Of a stretch of DNA of 18,765 nt, positions 14,405 through 18,765 are shown one piece after another. Positions within the stretch are counted from its first letter, which is position 1, and the number at the start of each line of letters is the position of its first letter. This DNA comes from an uncultured Collinsella sp. (GTDB lineage Bacteria > Actinomycetota > Coriobacteriia > Coriobacteriales > Coriobacteriaceae), in NCBI GenBank assembly GCA_934650095.1, contig CAKUFT010000030.1, forward strand, positions 1-18,765. The letters run 5' to 3'. The notes beneath the pieces were generated by a model that did no database searches, was not told where the DNA came from, and saw nothing but the letters and a program-made list of their open reading frames with translations. The translations under genes and the position numbers were made by a program.

Positions 14405-14428
14405 AGGAACTATTTCACCGCAACTTAT
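14405..14428. repeat. Hairpin repeat copy C, right arm only
   Basis: AGGAACTATTTCACCGCAAC with a following TTAT matches the right arm of copies A and B, but no matching left arm is present in the 280 bp before it. It is probably a remnant, truncated by insertion or deletion near the 160-bp element. It lies some 55 bp before the second GntR gene. The stretch 14321-14404 holds nothing else recognisable apart from a GGGGGCCGATCTACG block resembling the element's end. Confidence 0.6.
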
Positions 14429-14483
14429 GGGGGCGGGGGATGCGATAGTATTGCATGGTGGTATTCGACTAACCGAGGGCTTT

Positions 14484-15176
14484 ATGGAACAGCACCAGCA
14501 TTATCAGAGTCTGCAAGACCAGGCATACAACGCATTGCGCTCCAAGATCATCTATGCCGAGCTCAAGCCCGGCACGCGCCTTTCGGCGATTGGTCTGGAA
14601 AAGGAGACGGGGATCGGCCGCACGCCCATCCGCGAGTCCTTTGTGCGCCTGCGCGAGCAGGAGCTGGTGGAAACGCGCCCTAAAAGCGGTACCTATGTCT
14701 CAAAAATTAGCATGGAACGCGCCGAGAACGCCTGTTTTCTGCGTGAGAAGCTCGAGAGAAGCGTGCTGATCAAGTGCTGCTCGGCTGCCACGCCCGAGCA
14801 AAAGCGCCGGCTCGAGCAGATTCTCGCCGAGTCCGAGGCGCTCGACCACAGTGAGACGCGTCGCTTCTTTGATCTGGACAATCTATTTCACGAGACGTGC
14901 TTTGAGATTGCCGGCCGCCACATGCTGTGGGATTGGATGAAGAGCATCAACACGCATTTTGAGCGCTATAACTGGCTGCGTGCGGTGTCGCAGAATCTGG
15001 ATTGGGAGCCGATTCGTCGGCAACACCGCCGAATTTTGGAGGCCATTAAGGAAGGCGACACCGATGCGGCGAGCTATCTGGCGCAGACGCATCTGCATCT
15101 GATGCCCGAAGAGCAGGGCCCAGTTATCGCCCTGCATCCCGATTACTTCGAGCTGCCCAAAGAATCGTCCATCTAA
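14484..15176 (+). CDS. GntR-family transcriptional regulator, FCD subfamily (second)
   Basis: The 230-aa protein has an N-terminal winged helix (about residues 8-74; LKPGTRLSAIGLEKETGIGRTPIRESFVRL and wing ELVETRPKSGTYV). An FCD effector domain follows with metal-ligand candidates D132, H136, H181 and H203 or H205. It belongs to the FadR superfamily but is not a close copy of the GntR protein at 6560. ATG 14484 lies a few bases after CGAGGG; the upstream in-frame extension starts inside repeat copy C and is rejected. It is monocistronic and convergent with the KDPG aldolase gene. A sugar-acid effector is plausible, but its targets cannot be read from this window. Confidence 0.87.
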   Translation: MEQHQHYQSLQDQAYNALRSKIIYAELKPGTRLSAIGLEKETGIGRTPIRESFVRLREQELVETRPKSGTYVSKISMERAENACFLREKLERSVLIKCCSAATPEQKRRLEQILAESEALDHSETRRFFDLDNLFHETCFEIAGRHMLWDWMKSINTHFERYNWLRAVSQNLDWEPIRRQHRRILEAIKEGDTDAASYLAQTHLHLMPEEQGPVIALHPDYFELPKESSI

Positions 15177-15189
15177 TCTATCCCCTCAT

Positions 15190-15257
15190 AAGTTGCGGTG
15201 AAATAGGGATTGTTTTGCGGCCCAGGAGGCGCAGGCAGTCCCTATTTCACCGCAACT
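15190..15257. repeat. Hairpin repeat copy D (perfect arms)
   Basis: AGTTGCGGTGAAATAGGGA (15191-15209) is the exact reverse complement of 15239-15257, and a wobble extends the stem by about 3 bp. The loop is about 29 nt. It starts 14 nt after the second GntR stop and is preceded by CCCTCATA, as in copy B. Confidence 0.8.
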
Positions 15258-15285
15258 GCGTTGGGGGCAAGGCCGGGGTACAAAG

Positions 15286-15349
15286 ATGCGGTGCCGTTTG
15301 GAGGAACAGACCGGAAGCAAGGGGTCGATTCCTCCAGACGGCACCGCAT
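15286..15349 (+). terminator. 21-bp-stem hairpin, probable terminator of the second GntR gene
   Basis: The arms 15286-15306 and 15329-15349 pair over 21 bp with a single G-T wobble. The 22-nt loop (15307-15328) can fold again through GACC/GGTC. TTTGTTTT follows on the plus strand. The stem is much longer than a usual terminator. Confidence 0.6.
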
Positions 15350-15397
15350 TTGTTTTGGCGCTCTGGGCTATGTTGAAGAGTTTAATCGGTCAAGAAA

Positions 15398-15496
15398 AAG
15401 CGGCTCGGAGGCGTGTCGCTTCCGTCACGTTCTATCAGCATACAAGACGGTTTCGGTTCTTGTCCGTGACGGAAACGGCACGCTTCCGAGCCGCTT
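15398..15496 (-). terminator. Long nested hairpin downstream of the aldolase gene
   Basis: Outer arms 15398-15415 and 15479-15496 match at 17 of 18. Middle arms TTCCGTCACG (15420-15429) and CGTGACGGAA (15465-15474) are exact, and the inner arms ACAAGA (15442-15447) and TCTTGT (15458-15463) are exact. On the minus strand the outer arm runs into TTTTTC, so it can act as a second, back-up terminator. Confidence 0.6.
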
Positions 15497-15530
15497 CAAA
15501 AATGGGGGTGCGGTCTAGGTCGCACCCCCA
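15497..15530 (-). terminator. Rho-independent terminator of the KDPG aldolase gene
   Basis: TGGGGGTGCG (15503-15512) pairs exactly with CGCACCCCCA (15521-15530) across an 8-nt loop. On the minus strand it is followed by TTTTT (plus 15498-15502). It begins 16 nt after the aldolase stop. Confidence 0.9.
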
Positions 15531-15545
15531 CGATAGAGAGCTGGA

Positions 15546-16187
15546 TTAGGCGCGGACCTTCTTGACGACGTCCATGGCTTCGCGAGCGATCTGCTCGACC
15601 TTGGAGAAGTCGCCGTCGGCGAACAGGGCCGGCTTGACCATCCAGGTGCCACCACAGGCGATGATGGCGGAGGAGCTCAGGTACTCCTCGACGTTAGCGG
15701 TGCTCACGCCGCCGGTGGGCATAAAGCGGTGACCGACAAACGGCGCGGCGAGGGCCTTGATGGTGTTGAGGCCGCCGTACTGGGCTGCCGGGAAGAACTT
15801 GGTGACCTTGAGGCCCAGGTTGACGGCAGCGGTGACCTCGGAGGGGGTCACGGTGCCGGGCAGCACGGGCAGGTCGATGTCGATGCAGTGCTTGACGACG
15901 TCCTCGTTGTAGCCCGGGGAGACGATGAACTTGGCACCGGCGGCGCGGGCCTGCTCAACCTGCTCGACGGTCAGGACGGTGCCGGCGCCCACGCACATCT
16001 CGGGCTCGGCTTCGGCCATAGCGGCGATGCACTCGGCAGCGCAAGCGGTGCGGAAGGTGACCTCGGCGGACTTCATGCCGGCGGCCATCAGGGCGTGAGC
16101 GAGCGGAGCGGCGTCCTCGACCTTGTCGAGCACGACGACCGGCACGATGCCCAGGGACTCAAGCGTGGTGTAGAACTGATCGAACAT
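15546..16187 (-). CDS. eda: KDPG aldolase (2-dehydro-3-deoxyphosphogluconate aldolase)
   Basis: The 213-aa class I aldolase splits KDPG into pyruvate and glyceraldehyde-3-phosphate in the cytoplasm, the last step of the Entner-Doudoroff route. The Schiff-base lysine is K130 in KVTKFFPAAQYGG. The catalytic glutamate is E42 with R46 in AEVTFRT. GAGTVLT, SPGYNEDVV, LPGTVTPSE and FMPTGGVS are family-typical strands. ATG 16187 follows GAAAGGAAC. The gene lies 255 bp downstream of kdgK on the same strand, and the gap contains a hairpin and structured element E2, so aldolase expression can be tuned apart from the kinase. Two stacked terminators close the unit. The bifunctional KHG/KDPG form is possible. 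Confidence 0.93.
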   Translation of the reverse strand: MFDQFYTTLESLGIVPVVVLDKVEDAAPLAHALMAAGMKSAEVTFRTACAAECIAAMAEAEPEMCVGAGTVLTVEQVEQARAAGAKFIVSPGYNEDVVKHCIDIDLPVLPGTVTPSEVTAAVNLGLKVTKFFPAAQYGGLNTIKALAAPFVGHRFMPTGGVSTANVEEYLSSSAIIACGGTWMVKPALFADGDFSKVEQIAREAMDVVKKVRA

Positions 16188-16237
16188 GATGTTCCTTTCG
16201 ATGTGCGGCGCGCGGGTGCGCGTTATTGCCAAAAGGG

Positions 16238-16368
16238 CTGGTCATGAGCCGGTTTTGGATTGGTTATCGGAGGCACTGCTTGGGGTCACAAGCAATTCCA
16301 AAACCGGCTGCGCGACCAGTCGTGTAGGAAATGCCAGGCAAAACCGGAATGGGACTGGTGGTTTTGCC
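16238..16368 (-). ncRNA. Structured leader element, copy E2 (upstream of the KDPG aldolase gene)
   Basis: It has the same plan as E1. P1 is GGCAAAACC (16337-16345) with GGTTTTGCC (16360-16368). P2 is CTGGTC (16238-16243) with GACCAG (16314-16319) plus AGCCGGTTTTGGA (16247-16259) with its exact complement at 16297-16309. P3 is TGCTTG (16277-16282) with CAAGCA (16289-16294). Conserved unpaired blocks, as plus strand, are GGTTATCGGAGGCACTGCT (16262-16280), AGTCGTGTAGGAAATG (16318-16333) and GGAATGGGACT in the P1 loop. Compensatory changes relative to E1 occur in every helix. It ends about 50 nt before the aldolase start codon. Confidence 0.75.
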
Positions 16369-16387
16369 CGACCGGAGGAATCGGGGA

Positions 16388-16427
16388 GCGGGCTGCAGAG
16401 GTATGGGTATGGGAAACTGCAGCCCGC
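16388..16427 (-). other. Hairpin between kdgK and the aldolase gene
   Basis: GCGGGCTGCAG (16388-16398) pairs exactly with CTGCAGCCCGC (16417-16427) over 11 bp with an 18-nt loop. It lies 15 nt after the kdgK stop. No T-run follows on the minus strand, so it more likely protects or processes a kdgK-eda transcript than terminates it. Confidence 0.55.
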
Positions 16428-16442
16428 GGAATGGGGAACGAA

Positions 16443-17477
16443 TTAACGGGCGACGCGGGTGCCACCGTCGGCGGCGTTGGCCACAGCGGCGATCTCGTCG
16501 GCGGTCACCAGGTTGGAATCGCCCTTGATGGTGAGCTTGAGGATCGAGGCCGCGATGGCGTAGTTGACGGCGTCCTGCGGATCGAAGTCGTTGATGAGGG
16601 CATGGACGAGGCCGGCGTTGAAAGCGTCGCCGGCAGCAACGCCCTCGAGCACGTGCACGTCATGGGCAGGGGAGAACCAGTGCTCGCCGCTCTCGGCGTC
16701 ATAGAGCATGCCCATCCAGATGGAACGCTCGACGCAGGAGATGTTGCGGACGACCGAGGCGACCTTCTTGCAGCCGTACTCGGCGCAGATCTGACGTGCC
16801 ATCTCGACGTAGGTGTCGCGCTCCTCGATGCCGTGGGCAAGGGAGCCAGAGACGCAGGTCATGCCGAGGCCGGCGGGTGCGTCCTCGTCGTTAGCGATGC
16901 AGATGTCGACGAGCGGCAGGAGCTCCTTCATGGTTGCCTGCGACTTCTCGGGCGACCACATCTTGCCGCGGTAGTTAACGTCGCACACGGTGGTGATGCC
17001 TTTGGCACGGCAAGCGGTGAGGGCATCCTTGCAAGCGGCGGCCATCTCGTCGGAGACAGCGGGCGTCACGCCAGAGAAGTAGAAGACGTCGATACCCTTG
17101 AGGATTTCGTTCCAGTCAAAGACGTCGCGCTTGGCCATGTTGATGGCCGAGTACTTGCGGTCGTAGACGCAGCCGTTGCCGCGCTGCGAGGCGCCGACCT
17201 CAAACACATAGGAGCCAAGACGGTCGCCCTGGCGCACGACGCGCGTGGTGTCGACGTCGTAGACCTTCAGCGAGCGCAGCGCGCACTCGCCCAGGCGGTT
17301 GGCCGGAACGACGGAAACGTAAGCGGCCTTGTCGCCCTGGTAGGCCAGGGAAAGCGCGGTGTTGGCCTCGGCGCCGCCGTAGCGGACGTCGAACTCGGTG
17401 GCCTGCTCAATACGCAGGTGATCTTTGGGCGAGAGCCTCATCATGATCTCGCCGAAGGTAAGAACCGTTTTACCCAT
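16443..17477 (-). CDS. kdgK: 2-keto-3-deoxygluconate (KDG) kinase, PfkB family
   Basis: The 344-aa sugar kinase phosphorylates KDG to KDPG with ATP. The substrate-side PfkB motif is YGGAEANTALSLA (residues 33-45), and the C-terminal ATP/anion-hole motif is EGVAAGDAFNAGLVHAL with the catalytic base D284. The usual GAGD reads AAGD here, a mild variation. CDVNYRGKMW (165-174) and LTFGEIMMRLSP at the start are typical of KDG kinases. ATG 17477 has AAGGAGC about 10 nt upstream. The gene heads a unit with the KDPG aldolase and is divergent from a LacI-type regulator. Its leader carries overlapping LacI-type operators and a very stable hairpin, so repression lifted by a sugar-acid metabolite is likely. 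Confidence 0.88.
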   Translation of the reverse strand: MGKTVLTFGEIMMRLSPKDHLRIEQATEFDVRYGGAEANTALSLAYQGDKAAYVSVVPANRLGECALRSLKVYDVDTTRVVRQGDRLGSYVFEVGASQRGNGCVYDRKYSAINMAKRDVFDWNEILKGIDVFYFSGVTPAVSDEMAAACKDALTACRAKGITTVCDVNYRGKMWSPEKSQATMKELLPLVDICIANDEDAPAGLGMTCVSGSLAHGIEERDTYVEMARQICAEYGCKKVASVVRNISCVERSIWMGMLYDAESGEHWFSPAHDVHVLEGVAAGDAFNAGLVHALINDFDPQDAVNYAIAASILKLTIKGDSNLVTADEIAAVANAADGGTRVAR

Positions 17478-17520
17478 GGTCGCGTAGCTCCTTCTTGTCT
17501 GTGCGTACACCTTTGATATG

Positions 17521-17578
17521 GCGTTGGCACGGAGGTGCCAAGACGGTAGGGTGCATCTTTGCACCTCCGTGCCAACGC
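17521..17578 (-). other. Leader hairpin Y with 18-bp perfect stem and conserved 22-nt loop
   Basis: GCGTTGGCACGGAGGTGC (17521-17538) is the exact reverse complement of 17561-17578. The loop at 17539-17560 begins CAAGACGGTAGGG and ends ATCTTT, closely matching the loop of hairpin X (13305-13326), although the stems are unrelated. It lies in the kdgK 5' leader, with no T-run on the minus strand. Confidence 0.7.
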
Positions 17579-17582
17579 TTGC

Positions 17583-17647
17583 CGAAATCGGTTTACGAAA
17601 TCGGTTTCGTTTCGAGTTGTAGTATACTCACCTACAGCGTTTTGCAA
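17583..17647 (-). promoter_or_regulatory. kdgK/lacI divergent promoter with two overlapping LacI-type operators
   Basis: On the minus strand TTGCAA (plus 17642-17647), 15 bp, then TATACT (plus 17621-17626) form the kdgK promoter. Operators CGAAATCGGTTTCG (17596-17609) and CGAAATCGGTTTAC (17583-17596) follow immediately downstream. AGTATACT is itself palindromic, so a plus-strand -10 for the regulator gene may overlap it. Binding at these sites could repress both genes. Confidence 0.65.
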
Positions 17648-17714
17648 GCGAGATTTTTAAAAAAAAATGCCTAAAATGGCTAAGATTGCCGACACGTGGG
17701 AAACGGGGTGCGCC

Positions 17715-18737
17715 ATGGCGCAGATGAGAATCAAAGACATTGCCGCCGAGGCGGGCGTGAGCCCGGCCACCGTTTCGCGCTACCTCAACAACCGTCCCGG
17801 TCAGATGACCGAGGAGACCCGCGCCCGCATTGCCGAGGTCATCGAGCGCACCGGCTATCGTCCCCGTGCCGCCGCGCGCAACCTGCGCAGTTCGCGTACC
17901 AACCTCATCGGCGTGATTCTGGCCGACATCGCCAACCCGTTCTCGAGCGCCATGCTCGAGGGCCTTTCCGCCAGCGCCGCCGCGCGCGGCTGCTCGCTTA
18001 TGACGGCCATCAGCGGCAACGACTCCGCCAAGGAGGCCGAGTCGCTCACCAGACTCATCGATGCGGGCGTGGACGGCTTGGTCGTCAACACCTGCGGCGG
18101 CAACGACGAGGCGATCGCCGCAGCTGCGGGGCGCCTGCCGGTCGTGTTGCTCGACCGCGACATCGAGGACGGCGGCATCGATCTGGTGACGTCTAACAAC
18201 CGCGAGCTCGTCGCCGGCCTGGTCGACGCCCTGGCTGCCGCGGGTAGCGAGCGCCTGTGCCTGCTCACCGAGGCAAGTGATGACAGCCCCGTCCGTCGTG
18301 AGCGTGCCGAGGCCTTTACCGACGAGCTCTCGCACCGTGGTCTTGCCGGCGAGGTTGTCACCCTGGCCGACGGTGGCGTCGAGGGCATCAGCCGCCTGGA
18401 TGAGACCATCCGCGATTACGCAGGTAAAAAGCTCGGCCTTATTGCTGTCAACGGTTTGGTCTTCTTGCGTCTGACCGAGGCGCTGGCCCAGCTTGGCCCC
18501 TCGCTGCCGGCGGGTCTCAAGATCGCGACGTTCGACGACTATCCCTGGAACCATGTGCTCTTTGGCGGTGTCACCACGGCCGCGCAGGACACCCTGGCCA
18601 TCGCCGAGCGCGTGGTCGAGCGTCTGTCCGAGCGTATCGACGTCGTCACTACCACGGTGGGCGAAGCAGCAAGGCTCGCGCCCAAACACATCGAGATCCC
18701 CGGCCACATCGAGTCCCGAGCCTCCACTTCGCGCTAA
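17715..18737 (+). CDS. LacI-family transcriptional regulator
   Basis: The 340-aa protein starts with a LacI helix-turn-helix (RIKDIAAEAGVSPATVSRYLNN, then a hinge ending NLRSSRTNLIGVILADIANPFSS). A periplasmic-binding-protein-like effector domain follows (DGLVVNTCG, LPVVLLDRD, LGLIAVNGLVFLRL, KIATFDDYPW, VTTAAQD). ATG 17715 is preferred: GGGG lies a few bases upstream and the HTH begins five residues in. An ATG at 17667 is in frame but has no Shine-Dalgarno and would add 16 unusual residues. It is divergent from kdgK, with paired operators between them, so it most likely represses kdgK-eda and itself. Matching sites at 13349 and 13475 suggest it also controls the YczE-like and HIT genes. The effector is presumably KDG, KDPG or a precursor. 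Confidence 0.9.
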   Translation: MAQMRIKDIAAEAGVSPATVSRYLNNRPGQMTEETRARIAEVIERTGYRPRAAARNLRSSRTNLIGVILADIANPFSSAMLEGLSASAAARGCSLMTAISGNDSAKEAESLTRLIDAGVDGLVVNTCGGNDEAIAAAAGRLPVVLLDRDIEDGGIDLVTSNNRELVAGLVDALAAAGSERLCLLTEASDDSPVRRERAEAFTDELSHRGLAGEVVTLADGGVEGISRLDETIRDYAGKKLGLIAVNGLVFLRLTEALAQLGPSLPAGLKIATFDDYPWNHVLFGGVTTAAQDTLAIAERVVERLSERIDVVTTTVGEAARLAPKHIEIPGHIESRASTSR

Positions 18738-18765
18738 GCCACCGAGCCGCACTTGCCAGCTCGCG

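Noticed and set aside
16260..17516. 418-codon plus-strand frame across element E2 and kdgK
   Set aside because: It is antisense to a clear PfkB kinase, low in complexity, rich in Gly, Asp and Val from reverse-complement codons, and has no recognisable domain.
17521..17578. Hairpin Y as an intrinsic terminator
   Set aside because: There is no T-run after it on either strand, and it lies between the kdgK promoter and the kdgK start codon.

Overview
The window looks like chromosomal DNA of a high-GC gut actinobacterium, most likely a Coriobacteriia of the Collinsella type. This is inferred from GC-rich codon use, frequent GTG starts, long shadow frames and the mix of gene families; no rRNA or marker gene is present to prove it. 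No tRNA, CRISPR array, intact insertion sequence or phage gene was seen.

Layout. (1) 1-4600, plus strand: the tail of an unidentified protein, a TIM-barrel sugar isomerase-like protein, a GltD/PreT-like FAD oxidoreductase and a large Old-Yellow-Enzyme/2,4-dienoyl-CoA-reductase-type flavoenzyme. (2) 4747-10724: a sugar-acid block. On the minus strand lie a GntR/FCD regulator, an SDR dehydrogenase (DhuD-like) and an RpiB-fold isomerase (DhuI-like). Divergent from them, on the plus strand, are a GntP-type permease and an IlvD/Edd-family dehydratase. (3) 10837-12400: an AlbA_2/ATPase-type regulator whose promoter is embedded in palindromes, followed by a 10-bp tandem array. (4) 12426-14031: a YczE/YitT-type membrane protein (minus) divergent from a HIT-family protein (plus). 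(5) 14051-15530: hairpin repeats, a 160-bp MITE-like element and a second GntR/FCD regulator. (6) 15546-18737: KDPG aldolase and KDG kinase (minus), divergent from a LacI-family regulator.

Function. The parts converge on 2-keto-3-deoxygluconate (KDG). DhuI/DhuD-like enzymes would make KDG from 4-deoxy-5-keto-uronate, and the permease plus IlvD/Edd dehydratase could make a 2-keto-3-deoxy sugar acid from an imported aldonate. KdgK then phosphorylates KDG, and the aldolase splits KDPG to pyruvate and glyceraldehyde-3-phosphate.

Most notable signal. The leaders of the aldolase gene and of the YczE-like gene each carry a structured RNA-like element of 125-131 nt. Their helices differ in sequence but keep pairing, while the unpaired blocks are nearly identical. 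The YczE-like and kdgK promoters also share the same -35/-10 spacing, the same LacI-type operator and a hairpin with the same 22-nt loop. This ties an uncharacterised membrane protein to KDG metabolism and suggests an undescribed cis-acting RNA. The window also has at least three families of palindromic intergenic repeats. All functional links are inferences from sequence reading; no search was run.
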